64,000 nt of DNA. Source: Stercorarius parasiticus. Lineage: Eukaryota; Chordata; Aves; Charadriiformes; Stercorariidae. The notes beneath the pieces are model-generated. The model was given only the letters and a program-made list of their open reading frames with translations. It had not been told where the DNA came from and did not search any database. Numbering within the stretch: the stretch's first letter is position 1; each line of letters starts with the position of its first letter. Location of the stretch: NCBI GenBank assembly GCA_013396915.1, contig VWZL01001367.1, positions 682,001 to 746,000 on the forward strand, read 5' to 3'. Below, piece by piece: positions 24,001-37,580 of the stretch. The position numbers and the translations under genes are program-made.

Positions 24001-27000
24001 AGGTCATGGGAGATTCTCGAATACCTGGATTCAAGGATGTGAATTCAGGTGAGCCCCAGCTCTCACTGGTGTGAGCAATGCTGCCAGCAAAGGCCACCTC
24101 TCACCCCTGCAGGCACTATTCTGCTCACTCACCTCACAGATTTCTAGCAAGTTGGGCTGTGGCCGTTTTGCTAAGCCCAAGTAACAGCCAACTTTACTGG
24201 ATCCTGCAGCCAGTACTGCCTTTTTGTGTCCTCTCATTCCTTTATCTCATTTGTATACTTCATTGTCTGGACATTTGCTTTTGTAAGTATATGCACATGT
24301 TTCTACACATTTGCATATATGCAGCAGTTAATGGTGGAGAAGTATACAAAACATCCCATTTCTTTCCTGTCACCCCAAAAAGGTATCATATCCCTTTTCC
24401 CTTTGTACACTATCATTTGTTTCAGGTAAAGTATGATTTTGCAACTTGTCTCTAAATTCATGATCTTACCAGATCAGTTTAGAGAGAGGGATGAACTGAC
24501 AGCGGTGACTACACTCCAGTAATAAATTTGGAAGTGGCAACTAAATCTGTGGCTTCACAGCTTTCTCCATCTCAGATGTTACATTTTCTAATGCAGACTG
24601 ATTACAGCAACTTGAAAGTGTCCAGATAAAACTGGAACTGGCCTGGACTGGCACCAAACCTAAATAATTTCTAGGATAGTCGAATCTGAATCAGAACTGA
24701 AGTGAAAAAAGTGAGTCATTTGACTCCCTGTTAAAAAGCCCAAGCAAACATTTTTCACAAATACTTTCCTTCTATTTTAAGTACACTACAATCAGCATGG
24801 AGGTGTTTTTGTTTCATTTTACAAATTCATTGTATTGTAATACACAGTTTAGTTATAGCCTGTTCTCCCCAAGACAGGGTGCACATTCAGAATTCCATTT
24901 TTGAATACACAGTGTTTATGTTGCTTTGTATTTATGCAAGACCACCTGAAATACCCCTAACATATAACCCTTCTGACCTCTGTAATGCTCTGTCTCATAG
25001 ACAGTCAAGATTCAACTCCTTCCCAAGGAGACAATTTTCTTCCATTGTAACACTCACGTTTTGGTAGTGGATGGGATGCTTGAGTCAATCTGTTCAGTGA
25101 TAAACTCTGGGGGAAAAAAAAAAAAAAGATTTTGTATATCTTCATATTGCATTCATTTAGAGAAACAGACTGTTAATTCACTTAGAGACATTTTTTAAAT
25201 TTTCTGAAAATGCTCTTCCTTCAGTCCAAGCACCACCTTTATTACCTTATTTCTTCTGCTCTGACGCAAAGCAAAGGGGGGAGTATCTACTGAGAACTGA
25301 GCATACAATGCAGTGCCCCCAGTAAGAGAAGAACTGGCAACACGTCTTCAGGTAACTGTGGCACCTGGGGCCCAGAAGCAGTTGAAGTTGAATTGGACCA
25401 CTTTTGGATGCTGGATATTGACAGGATATGAAGGACCCTTATTAATCTGAACGGAACTATTTTATTCCCTAAAGCACAAATACCAGCACAAGACACTGAA
25501 GTAAAATAAGCTCATTCTCCTCAAGCTGCAGTTTCTGAGGGAGGAGACGGAGTATTCTATCTTTACAGTTTTCCAGGAGGTAAGATGGTATGAACCCTGA
25601 AAATAGCAGAAGAAAGCAGTCAATGTGTAAAGTTTTGGCACAAGACTATTTTTTTAATTGCAATAAAGTTTCCTGTTTATTGTTTGAAGAAAGACTTTGA
25701 CTGTAATTCTTTAGTATTTTCATACAACAGAGGTACCCAATCTCTCAGCACCAAAATTCTGTGCTGCTTGTGTCACAGCAGGAAACTCACTGAAATGTTT
25801 GTTTCAGTATCAAAAAGTTTTTTTTCTACAGAAGACCCTTTCCTCTCTTTATCGTTTAGTGTTCTTCTGCCTAGAATTGAAAGTGTTTTTCTAACTGGAA
25901 TAGAGACTCTGAGAAATACTATCATGCACTGAACAGAATTGAGAATCTCAAGTATTTTAACGTCAAGAGCAAGCTTCAATAACATATAAATTAAAATGCC
26001 CTACAAACGAATTGTAGCAATCACAGGGAACTAAATACATTGTTGGCAAAGAGTAGTCATGAAATTAATTTCAGATACTGCTTATTTCTGAACTAATAAA
26101 TGGTATGGCAAAGGAGGCCTCTTAGTAATACAGCATGAAATGTATTGTAGCAAACAGTTTCATAGTTGTATTTTTAAAAAGCTCTACTCACAATGGTAGA
26201 ATTGTTTCATTTCTTAAAGATTTCAGCAATCTTGGCTGTCTCACTAGATACTTCTTCTGTCTTATATTTGAAAAAGTTAAGCATTCCAAATCTTAGAAAA
26301 AGACAGGCCATTGTTACTCATTTACACTTGAGAGCTATTAAATACATCACTTTACAGAGGAAAATGAAGAAACGCAGAACCATGTCTACATCTCCTTGGA
26401 GACAGCCAAGGCACAATAGACCAGGTCTCAGAAAGGGCAACTAACACATTATTGCAGGCTTCAAAACTCAACAATGACTTTTTTTTTTAATCATTTCAAA
26501 CCTTGTCTTAGGTTTTTCATCACGAATAAAAAACAATTAAACCCTTGCCATCTTTTCTGTAATAGCATCTTGAACTTATGTTGAAATTTCTGATTTTGCT
26601 GTGTGCCCAGTTAAAAAAAATACAAAGAAATATATTTTAAAAAAATACAAAGAAATGCATTTAACCTTTTCTTTCATTTCAGTTCATAGCTTCTACTACG
26701 AGGTTACTGGAAGAAGCATTCTAATATCTGAACCTATGCCTCTGACATACAATAATGAAGTATTTTGTTTGTATGCTACTCGAACCCAAGCAGCTGCATA
26801 GAAGAAAAGAAATCACAGTTCAGCCAGCTCATCTCTCTCTTCTTATTTTTAGCTTAGTTTGATTAAATGCTCATGAAACTTCTGACTCCTCCAATGGGGC
26901 AGCATTAGGTAGATGTCAAGATTAGACAGATTTTCTGAAGATTAACATGCTGATTTTTACAAGGACTGATATACACAGTTTGGTGGGATGACTTAGTCTT

Positions 27001-30000
27001 AATTATTCCTTTTATTTTACCCCACTACCCACTGCAAAGAAACACTGCTTGAGCTACCCTTCTTTTACCCTTTCCCTCTTTTCTGCCTTTCGTTTAAAAT
27101 AGACTAGTAGAAAATGTAATGTAATATTGAAAAAGAAAGTAAATCAAAAAAGTGGGGGAGGGAAACACACCGGACCCCAGAAAAACAAATTATTTAACAT
27201 GGGAAAGCTCATTTATATTTCTTGTCAGCTTAGTTTTAAAAAACTGTTATTTCCCATCAAGCTGAGTCTTCCAGTCTAATTCCAAAAGGCTGACTGTTTT
27301 GAGTAAAGTATTCCAAACTAATTTCATCACCAAGTGACTATATTACTGATAAAAATATTTGCATTATAGACCTATAGTTGCAATAGACTTCATAGTCTGC
27401 ATGGTGAAAACACACTGTTTACTGGCTAATAATACATTTTAGCACTTCATTGTATTTAAACAATTTTGGTTACCTAACCAGGATATAAACAAAAACATGC
27501 TTGTTGCAAAGCCAAACAGACCCCACTGGTCACATTGAAAGCAAAGGCCAGCTGCCATCAGACAAAATGTGCTCCATCACGTTGTACAAAGAAGAAAAAA
27601 GCCCCAAACCTGGATATCAACACGTCTTTCATTTGCAGTGAGTCCTAATGAAATATAATCTTAATAAAGATGATTTTTTTGAATCACAGAATAAGGCATT
27701 TCAAAAAACAATAGTATTTTTTGATTTAAAATGCAATGACACTGCCTCAAGCAAACGTAAATCTACTTCCAACCACAAGTCTGAAGGAAAAAATACTACT
27801 TTATGTAAGCAATACTCATTAATGAATTTATTCTCAATACCAGCATTATGAGGAGTTTAAACTATTTGCTAAAGAACTGGTGCATGGCATCTGCCCTTCC
27901 TCACGAGTTGTGCTAATTACATTAAAAAGGAATAAATAAACCCTGGGAATTTTGAAGAAAAAAAAAATAATCAAACAATGTCAAGTAATTTAGTAACTAG
28001 TAATTAATCCAGTTTTCAGTCTTGTTTCCACAGTGTACTCTGAAATGGTATTTCTTTATTGTTGGTAATAAAAATCCTTAAAAAAAAAAAGAAAAACAAT
28101 AAAGCAATAGCTATCTTTTCCACGTTGGACTTACAACTGAGAGTATAATCTGTACATTTTAGGATGCATCTGCCAGGCAATGAGGTCTTGCCTTTCTCAA
28201 CTTTCAAGTCTTTCTCTAGCAAGTCTCAACAAAGGCTCTAGATGCAGCCATGTCACATGGCTCCATCTTTCATTCTGCTTTCAAAAGTTATTTCCCCTTT
28301 AAAAAGACCACCTGAAATATGATCAGCACTTTAGAAATTGTTAGGTTTAATGCTAGAACATTCTATAATGAAAAACAGTTTGGTGGCTGGGACCCTGAGG
28401 CAGAGCTTGTATCACAGCACTATTCAAAAAAGGATGCCAGGAATGGAGCTCTACAAGGGCTCAGGGCTGTCATAACTGAGTCTGAAACCTGTGAACCATT
28501 TTGTTGTTTCTTGGGGTCTAGTTTTGATCTCAACCCAACATTTAAAAAACACTTTTGCTTAAGTTAGGTTCAAGTTTCTGCTTATCCTGATGAGCTCTTC
28601 GTATGAGCATTACCTTAGCTCCCTATCTGTAAAGGGCAGGAGAAGGAACGATCTCACCTAACTCCTGAGAGCTATTATCTGTGCTGATCATTCTCTAATA
28701 GTTCACGAAAAGAAACTATCCAGCTGACCTATGTTAGACTTCTAACTTTGGACAAAATGAATAATCTGCATGGGAGACTAAAACCCAAACTTGATGCACA
28801 GATGTCTTTGCTTAGCTTGATGCTCACCTAAATACACCTGAGATTTTGGGTATACAGCACTAAGGTACAGAAGGACAATTAAAGTACAATTTGAATAAAG
28901 TAGTATTTTTCTAGGAACTCTGTAGCTCTCATTATAATTGTTTGGATTATTAAAATTGAAAATCAAGTGACAAACTAACAACGAACACCATAAAGTTAAA
29001 CCACCATAAAACACTTGGTAGAAACTGAAGTGAAAGAAGATTCAGATTGATTGAAAATGGGGGACAGAAAGAAAGAAAGAAGACTTGCTGGTCTTCTCTA
29101 TCTGTACTGACAGCAGAAGTCCAAGAAGGGCAGAAAACAGGCAAGAAGCCATTTTTCTCTTTCCCTTCCACTCATCTCTTTCTTCTCTAGTACAGAAGTT
29201 CGTACTTCATCCTCTTCTAAGGCTAACAAAATTTAAATTTCTGGGTACTTTTAATGAATTTAACATGACATCATCACACCAGACCTCCAATATTTTCTGC
29301 TGTGGTGTGTGCTTTTCCCAGGAGTGATTCTCAAGGATAGGTCAAAACCACAAGATTTCATCAAGTTCTCTCAGCAGAAATGTCAGCATACTATTACTGA
29401 CCAAGAAAATTTATAGCAAAATAAATACCTCAAGGGTAATTTCTTGTTCTATTAAGCAAGAGAATATTATTTCCAACAAGGAAGCTGATGTGACAGAATA
29501 CAGTTACAGAATTACAAAATGAATGATATGAAGTCTCCAGAAAGATGTTTAAAAAAGTGACCCAACTGTCAGCGTTCTTGACATGCCACGGCTAACATCT
29601 CATATGACAACATGTTTAAAAATCATTTTTCATATGATTGATATTATTATTTACAATTGGTGGAAGTCAATTAGTATTGAATAAAATGAGGAACAAATCT
29701 CCACCTTCCTGGCAAAACAAATTTATTGCCTTTCTATATTCCTTTCTAGGAAGGGTACTGCTTTGTGAATTAAAAAAGGAAAAAAAAATCTACCCTCGCA
29801 GTTCAGAGAATTCTGCAACAAACTGTGAACAGCAAGAGGTCTCTTAGGAAACAAAAATAAGAAATATTTTATGATAGAAATCAAATAATATGTAAGTTTA
29901 TATTGCTTCTTTGTACATGTAAATCTTGCTAATATATGTCTTGCAGAAAAACAAATTGGTATTGTTATATGTATATTACAGGCTTATCATAAACTTTTTC

Positions 30001-30201
30001 CATGCTGTTTTATAGACCCCATTAATATACACAAAACCAAGAGTTCCTTTGATCATATTACTTGTCATCCATCTGTTTAACTGAGACCTCTGCAATGACA
30101 GCTTAAACATGACAACCCCATTTCTCAGATGCTTCTACAAAGACTTCAGCAAATTAACAACACGGAAAGGAAGTACTGTTCAAAATTTTGAAGCCAAATT
30201 T
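21031..30201. other. Unique non-coding DNA, mostly featureless
   Basis: Short chance frames on both strands, including an antiparallel pair of about 113 codons at 21849-22204 in a slightly GC-richer patch. A 14-base poly(A) lies at about 25114-25127 and a small tandem duplication at 26611-26663. A perfect donor-like GAG|GTGAGTGAG occurs on the minus strand at 24133/24132 but without a convincing exon. No transposon was recognised in these 9 kb. Confidence 0.45.
26611..26663. repeat. Two-copy ~26-bp A-rich tandem duplication
   Basis: TTAAAAAAAATACAAAGAAA at 26611 recurs with one base fewer at 26637, each followed by a related TATATT or TGCATT end. This is a local duplication of an A-rich unit. 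Confidence 0.85.
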
Positions 30202-30429
30202 TATGCTTCAAATGAATGGAAAAGTTTAAGTTGGAAGGCACATCTGAAGGCCTGCTCAAAACAGCTTCAAAGGGTGATCAGGTTGCTCAAGGCCTTGCTC
30301 AGGCAAGTTTTTTAAATCTTCAAAGATGGAGATTCCACATTCTCTCTGGGCAACCTGTTCCAGTGAATGAGCTAATTAGTATCTTGCCTCACACTTTAAA
30401 GAAGAATTCTAATCTCCAATTATTTTCCT
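30202..30429 (-). mobile_element. Old, decayed CR1 LINE 3' fragment
   Basis: On the plus strand the blocks AAGTTGGAAGGCACATCTGA, CTGCTCAAAACAGC, ATCAGGTTGCTCAAGGCC, CAAAGATGGAGATTCCACA and CTCTCTGGGCAACCTGTTCC follow one another. This is the order of a reverse-complemented CR1 3' end. The first bases (ATGCTTCAAATGAATGG) look like the degenerate CATAGAAT tail. Many substitutions compared with the 15.7-kb copy indicate greater age. Open frames across it are meaningless. Confidence 0.9.
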
Positions 30430-33169
30430 TTATTTATAACTACGTATTTCACAATTTTCTAGCACTACTGAATAGAGAAAATGAAAAAGATGCTGATAAA
30501 AGTGATGATGACACCATAGATAAGTGTGAAAAACTTAACTATAAAATACACATCAGAAAACCTGGGTTTATTAACTTAATTTCAACATGCTGTTATTGCA
30601 GTGTCCTATGTTGATCTTTACTATGCCATTTACTTGTTGCAAAATGTCAGATATTATGGTGCATGGAATTCAGTTAATTTAATGGTTTGACAGACACTGG
30701 AAAGAAAGACAGAAAATGGACAGCTGACTATTTGCAAAGAGTAAAAAGTCTCCTACCTTTATCTGATTGAAAGTTTCTCTGCTAACCAAAGCTAAGCAGG
30801 ATAATACAATTTCTTTGATGGTGACCTAGTAACTTATACAAGTCTACTACAAGATATTGCTCACAAGAATATACTCAGCATGCAACTTGAAACGTTCCCT
30901 CTATAAATAACCACATACCCAGTATGCCAAATCAGCCTTTATAATCCAGGTTCTCTTGGAACCTGCTTTCCCTCAGTGCATTCTGCTCAATTCAGAAAAC
31001 ATAAAGGCACTGAAGAGATGGGACTGTGTTATAAGTCCCCACAAAAGGGGCAGTGCAGAAATCAGGAAGCTGACATATTACGTTGGGAAGCACAGCAGGT
31101 CTCATCTCCTGCAGAGTAAAGCACCTCCAAGAGGAAGCAGATGTACGTATTTCCTGGTTGCTACAGAGAAGTATAAGAAAATGGCCTCATCTCCTTCCCT
31201 TATGAGACCCTGGCATAAAAAAAATTAGTAGCCTTTAAAATAAAAGGAAGGCATTTGAAGTAGGGCCCTTCCTTTTCTGAAAGTGAGAAAATATCTAAAA
31301 CTCTTATTTCTTTTAAGTTGTCCAAAACCAATTACTTATTTCCAAGTTTTCTTTAGGAGTTGCCTCATTTGCTGTTAATTTTAGTTTTGAAATGGCAGGT
31401 TCTTCAATGAACTACAATGTGTACAACAAGGTAAAGAAATGCCAATCTTGATCAGAACAACAAAGCATCTAGCCTGATAACGAGTCACAAATACTTCTGA
31501 TTAAGTCATAAGAAATGCTGAAATTACACAGAGAGAGTGTATGCTCCTGCATCCTGCTCCTTTTAGCAATTCCAGATGATATCCTTAATGCCATCAAATG
31601 TTGCAAGGCACCAGCTTCCCCAGACAAGAGATAGCCTCTACAACTGGAGATGTTTGTACTATTAATTTGTTTTGTGAGGTTTTTAAAGAATTCCAGCACT
31701 AGTGATGACTTGTCTAATAATACCAGCCATGGCAGCCCTGTATTCAGAGAACTCTTTTTCTGTTGTGTTAGAATGAGACAACATGACAGTTAAAACCTGA
31801 AGGGATGCTCAGGTCATCAGTCTTCAGTTGTGGCAGCGTGATCGATGGTGCATGGTAACACGCCTGATTTAAACAAACCCACAGTAACTCTATAAACCTG
31901 GTTTTGCATTCTTATGGCTCCTATTGCTCTTTTTCATCTAAATTCATTTGTGACTCAGGAAAACACCTGATTTCAAAAGTCTTTGCTCTTTCAGAGCCAT
32001 TGCTCACACTCAATCTTCCAACTCTCACCTACATGTCATACCATATGCTTTTTACAAGCTCACCTTCCTTTACTTATCTTCTAGCAGCTTTGGTGTTGAT
32101 TGGTAATGCTAATTGAGTGCCAAAACCTGCATGAACATTCTCATTCTTTTTCCCTATCTCTTCTTTGACAGTCTAATATTCTTTTTACTTTATTTTACAC
32201 TTATTTGCAATGGCCTTTAGCACAATCCTTTGTCAATAACTCTTTCACATTTGGCCAAGGGTCAACAAACATTCACATGGACTGTTTTCAAATCAGAATG
32301 GGCTTACCAAGCTAGAGGAATGGCTGCGTGGTTGGATTTCCTGCTTTTCTGGCCAGTTTCCACGACTGGAATATTGCAAACTGGTTGCTGCTCCTTCTAC
32401 TTGCCCTCCTCCACATCTAAGATGAAAGAAGAGCACACATCTTCATTTTCTAGTAATTGCAGCAGGATTGTTGTTTCTCTGTGGGTTAAATACTTAGCTA
32501 CTTTGGCTTTCTTTAGTCAGCAAATGAAAATTCATTCTTTTAAAGCTAGTAGATACATAAGATATACCTTGATTCTTCTTACTAGGAACTCGTCAGGTGC
32601 AAACTTACCCAAAAGGAGAGTGACTAAGAAACTGTTGCTCTCTTCCCTTCTCCCTACTGCATTACTTAGCGCAAATAAGAAGACAAGTGACCACACTTTA
32701 GGTCTGGAAGCTGAAATAATATGCTTCACTGCCTCTAACCTCCCCAATTACTGCCGAATTTTCAGTCAAGAACCATGACTGATTTTATAACTCAAATACC
32801 ATTTTATTTTCTTTAGTTCTTATTTAACTGTGGTTGTTTATTCTTTGGTATTTGAGAGCCATTTTTCAGTAAAAATCAAAAGAGCAAACTGAACATATTG
32901 CAGGTAATCCAGTGCAAAAAATCACAACATTAATTTAATGAGAACTCGGTTATTCATTTGGCAAACGACACAGTGGAGTGGCACTGACATATGTAGAGCA
33001 GGGACCAGTCTGAGATGAAAATACATTGAAATACATTGATTCATGAGCGGCAAAGAGCAGCTTAATGTAACTCGCTGATAAAACTGTCACTGATCTTACT
33101 CTGTATCTGGGATTCCAAGAGAAAATGATGGGAAAGTCATTCTGTGCCATTAATGACAACTAAGTAAAA
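30430..33169. other. Non-coding DNA containing the window's longest open frame
   Basis: The longest open frame (182 codons, plus, 32230-32778) lies here. Its translation is low in recognisable structure, with serine/leucine-rich stretches, no domain and no initiation context, and it is overlapped by a minus frame at 32532-32747. I regard it as chance or at most a worn repeat. A perfect 10-bp tandem pair AAATACATTG lies at about 33018-33037. Confidence 0.4.
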
Positions 33170-33500
33170 TATGCCAATGAGAGCTAATAATATACCTGCA
33201 TGACACAGACCATTAAGCAGCTAGTTAGAACAGTCTCAAATAACAAAAACAAATGAAAATGACATTTATGGTCAAACCCTTGTCTTATTAAGCTGTTAAA
33301 TGCTTTTCAGAATTATTAATATGACCTGGAACTGATCATTCAAAAATTTAAACAACTGCCCTGTCTGCTTTCTCCAAGTTAATAATTATTTAAAGGCAGC
33401 ACTGACAAGACGTGAAACAGTAACAAGCAGAACTATGCTGAAGGAAATGCTCTTGGCTGCAATTCAGAAAGGCTAACAATCTGCAGAAATAAACAGAAAG
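33170..33500. promoter_or_regulatory. Candidate conserved non-coding segment C
   Basis: AT-rich unique sequence without simple repeats, containing TTAATAATTATTTAAAGG and several TTATTA/TAATAT homeodomain-type words with a short cluster of CAG/CTG E-box-like words. No frame or repeat. Called enhancer-like on texture alone. Confidence 0.22.
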
Positions 33501-34339
33501 GACTTCTACCACCACAAAAGGCTACTGCCATAATTCTCTCCCAGGTGTGTAAATAAAATATGTTTTGAGGTTAAAAGCAAAGATGAATAGAACTGAAAAG
33601 TATAGGAATGAGAAATATATGCAGCATCTTATTTTTCCTTTCTTTTTCCACTGCACAGGAAAGATGCGTGACCTACTGATAGAGATTTTTGGGTTTTTTT
33701 CTAAATAACAAATATGTCACAGTTGTCGCCTCTGCACACATGAGGCTGATGCAAGGTCTAGCTGAAAGGGTTTGGAGATACCACTCCCACGGTACCGGTC
33801 ATCTTTCCTATGCCTTTATGAGGAATTGAACTACGTTCAGCTTCGATTCGAGGAAGGAAAAAGACAACAGGTTCTTGAACAACTCCTCAAAGGCATGCGA
33901 TGCCCACTTACTTATGCAAAACCAAAAGAGAACTGTTTGCACTGAATGTATTATGTCTTCACATATTATGTCTTTTAAAACCTCTCAGATGGAGAGTGTT
34001 GACAGGATCACAGACAGACAGCAACCATCTGTGAGGACACAGTCCTCCTCCTCCATATAGCTCTTGAAGGCTGCACTGCCTTGGGCCCACACAAAGGAGG
34101 ACACTGTGCTTGTTCCTTGGTGAAGTGAAAGACTATCAGCTCCTGCTGGTCCCATTCCAGGGCTGGGAAAATCAAGTCGCTTACCCTGGCTAAATTTCAG
34201 AATTAAGATGCCTGGAGATCAGCATCCAGAGAAAAAGCAGTGACACACAGAGGGAGGGTCTGGGTCACAAATGTTTCTTAAGAAGTGAGACTAAAGCCAA
34301 CACTGTAAAAAACAAGGGCAAACCTCTAATTAAAATAGA
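33501..34339. other. Non-coding DNA, slightly GC-richer
   Basis: Holds a patch with several CpGs at about 33789-33855 (for example GGTACCGGTCATC) but no CpG island and no supported exon. A 61-codon chance frame starts at 33875. Nothing recognised. Confidence 0.45.
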
Positions 34340-34620
34340 TTATATTCTCTCAAGCATCTTAAACATCTTTGCAATGACGTTTAATCTCACCCCATAATAT
34401 ATTTTAGATTTGGTTTTGCTTAACTCTGCTCATGCTGATTAATATTCAAAATCTCCTAGCAGACAAGATTTATAAACTAAATGGATGAGTAACTAAATGC
34501 GCAATTTAAATAGTTCCATCACTGCAATTTAGTGCCATAGTTTTCAAACACTGTTTTAAAACCAAAGATTCTTAATAATTTTTGTTGTGACAATAAAGAT
34601 AAAATGTTTTTATTAGGAAA
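34340..34620. promoter_or_regulatory. Candidate conserved non-coding segment D
   Basis: Contains GCTGATTAATATTC, GATTTATAAAC (CDX/HOX-like) and GTGACAATAAAG (SOX-like) words in unique AT-rich DNA. Motifs are seen directly; function and conservation are inferred. Confidence 0.22.
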
Positions 34621-35739
34621 GCCTAGACTTTGTTTCATGCCAAATCAGTTCAGACACTATAACACAATCTTATTCCCTTAAGTTAGATGATGAATTTACG
34701 GGCCTTTAAAAATGCACTTTACTGGCTACCTTTCCATTGGGGGGGAAACAAAAAAAAGTTAAAATCAGAACTATAGAAATTTCTGCATCTATTTCCAAAT
34801 AAGAAAAGTAGTCTAACTTTTAATTGAAGCAGTCTAGGTTGGTGAGCGTCTTGACTCTATTTTTTGTTTTAGTGGTGTAAATACAATGTAACTTCATTCA
34901 CTTGAAAGAAACTGTACTAGAATAAAGGAAGCAAGGAGAGGACAAAGCTCTTGTATGTTCCTTAAAATAAGGAGATAAAATTCAGATCTCTTTTACTGTG
35001 CAGATTCCTACACAACATAAGCTACTAGCTTCCCACTTTTCCCACTTCCAGGCCTATTAAAGCAATCTTTTAAGTGAGCGGTGCTTTAAATGACTCTTCT
35101 TGTTCTCGTCTCCCATTGCAATGTCATCTACTTAACTTGGTTTAGTTCAAGTGCATCTTTATCATTCTACTCAAACCCAGTTGCCTTGCTTTTTTCCCTT
35201 GGCTTGCTTCATTTTTTGCTTTTGTCAGTCTGGTTGTAGATTCTCTTGGGTAAAGACCAGCTGTTAATATGCACAGCGTCTCCCTCTGTAATCAGTAGTT
35301 CTGAAAGGTTGCTACTAATGTCCTCGGAGGACTACTACAAATCATGAATAAGTAGAAAATCTACACTGTTTCAGGAAAGCTCTGTACCTTGGATATTAGA
35401 TCACATCCTTTTATTCTCCCCTCTTAGCACATCAGTTATTACACCTGTGACAAAATAAAACCTTGGTCATGTATACACCATTTAACCCAAAATGATGTTC
35501 AACTGTCTTCCCGTTTGATTCAAAATAGGTATTTTTCTTAATGCTGTGCTCACATCACTGCATTCCATGACAAAAAGTGAAATCATCTTGCTTATATACT
35601 TGTTCCCTTCAGGGACACATCTCATTAAAAGCCTTTCTGTTGCAGTATACTCTTTCACAATCCCTCCAAGGAGATGTAAAAATGATCCGATACTGTAGCT
35701 TTTGCACTGTCTCAAAAACCAGTACCAGCATTCTTTATA
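34621..35739. other. Non-coding DNA, no feature recognised
   Basis: Unique sequence with short A and G runs (a run of Gs spans the line break near 34740) and a 77-codon chance frame on minus at 35482-35715. Confidence 0.45.
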
Positions 35740-35990
35740 TTATTTAAAACAACCCGACATGGAAGCAAATACCTTTATTGTGCCAAGTATTTTATGAATT
35801 ATTAATTAGTCCATTACACTTTTGCCTGCAATGGGAACATAAAACAAGACAAAAGTACTTTGAAAGGTGAAACTTCAAGTGCTCCTGCCTGGCAAGCCAG
35901 AAGTTTAGAGCTGTATTTGTATTTACAATAAAACCTCTCTATTAGCTACAGTTTTATCTGAATCATTTCATTAAACCAGCATATATAACT
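35740..35990. promoter_or_regulatory. Candidate conserved non-coding segment E
   Basis: Unique AT-rich sequence including TATGAATTATTAATTAGTCC (homeodomain-type core TTAATTAG), a TTTGCCTGCAATG word and an ACTTTGAAAGG LEF/TCF-like word. No frame or repeat. Enhancer-like by texture only. Confidence 0.22.
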
Positions 35991-36889
35991 GCAGATCTAA
36001 AGGGGTTCAAAAGTTTATGGTATCACTGCAATGCACAGGCCACTGAAGGGATTCAAATAAGAAGAGGAAGCAGACGACAGACATATTTGGATGAGCACAG
36101 CCGCAGTGTCTAAAAATATCTCTGCACAATGTTGTAAATGTCCTACTGCACTGAGCTATTCAATTTGTGTTGTCTGATGAAATATAGCACTTATCTCAAT
36201 GTTTTATCATAAGCTTATATTGGTTAAAAGCATTTGGCTAAATGTCTAATATTGCTGATGGTATTCCCATGTCATATTTCACTTCACAGATTTCCAAAGA
36301 CAGTAGTGCGGATAAATTCTAGGTATTTAAGACTTTGGAAAGCACTCTTTGAGAGGCAAAAGACAGATTAATAACAGAAAAGGCCAAGAGGGTAACTCAG
36401 TTTATAATAGAAATAGTGTGAGTAGTAAATAATTGTGCCATAATTAAAGAAAATAAAACATGTCATCATACTTCTAAGTGGAAAGAGCTGGAAACCAATC
36501 ACATCTGGCATTAATAGTTCCAGTGCTCTTGTGTAGTATAAATCTAACATACTAGAAATAAAGGCTATGCTTTTAGAAAGAAAACATTTAGGTGTTCACA
36601 CAGAGACTTTGCAAATCTTTTCTTTGCTTGAATCTCTTTGTCAGTTTTTAAAATTTAGATAGAGCTTTAACACTCTTCTAAAAATGCATTTATAAGCAAG
36701 CTCAGTGTTCTTTTTTTTGTTATTTGTTTATAATAAGGTCCATACATTATGTTCCTATAACACACAGAAAAATCACTATCCCTGTTCTTGGTGGCAACAA
36801 AAAAAAAGTACTGTAAGGACAGAACATATTTTGTACAACTAATAACCTGCCATTGTCATTGGACTGTTGACCCAATTAAAAAGATCTTT
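35991..36889. other. Unique AT-rich non-coding DNA
   Basis: No gene, repeat or clear motif cluster recognised between candidate segments E and F. Confidence 0.45.
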
Positions 36890-37060
36890 TAAAAACAGTC
36901 AGCAACAACTAACTGTTGCTTGCCCAGCTATATTCTGGTTCCACTGGAGTTCTAAATGCAATTTAATTTGCAAATGCATCAAGAAGGCCAAGACCAAAAT
37001 CACATTTAGCTAAATCTAAACACATTGTGAAGCATATGTTCATCATGTGGCCTGGTTCTT
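36890..37060. promoter_or_regulatory. Candidate conserved non-coding segment F
   Basis: Centred on a near-palindrome at 36956-36979 in which ATGCAATTTAATTTGCAAAT carries two facing octamer-like halves, followed by a further ATGCAT. Preceded by an AACAACTAACTGTT inverted pair at about 36905-36918. A POU-type binding element is plausible but unproven. Confidence 0.25.
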
Positions 37061-37399
37061 GGCTTATTTGTTCTGTATAAAATATGACTTGAGACTTCTA
37101 CGCAGGTTTAATTTTGACTAAACTTCGATTAGCATTAGTGAAACATGCATTACTAAGAAATTCAAGATTAGCCTAGTATATGCTCCCTCTCAGATCGTAA
37201 AAAAAGTAAACAATTCAGATAAACCATTGGGGAAAGCATATTTATCAATGAGAGATCAAGCTTTACGAATGGTAGCGATGACTAAATGCTACAGAAATGC
37301 ATGGGTTTAATGAGCTTCCATAAAGATGTTTTCACACTTATGTGTACTGTACTGCCTTTTAAATATTTCTAAAAGTCTTGGACCAGAAAAGTGCTTGAT

Positions 37400-37580
37400 G
37401 GCAATGTGATCACAGTAAGCTGTTCTTTGGTATTAGTATTTCTGAAACTAGTTAGCTAGTTGCATTAGAACCGACTCAATTTACTTTGAGGGCTATTAAT
37501 AGCTGAACAGCTAAAGAACGCTGCCTTCTGCCTTTAGCCTTTTATCAGCTTCGGCATGAAAAAGCATATTAAAATGGAAG
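37400..37580. promoter_or_regulatory. Candidate conserved non-coding segment G
   Basis: Contains AACTAGTTAGCTAGTT (overlapping palindromic TAG words), GGGCTATTAATAGCTGAACAG (inverted AGCTATTAATAGCT-like core) and repeated CTGCCTT/CTGCCTTTAG words. Not simple sequence, not coding. Function inferred. Confidence 0.22.

Noticed and set aside
32230..32778. Longest open frame (182 codons) as a protein-coding gene
   Set aside because: No domain, no codon or composition signature, overlapped by an opposite frame, no splice or promoter context. A stop-free run of this length can be expected somewhere in 64 kb searched in six frames.
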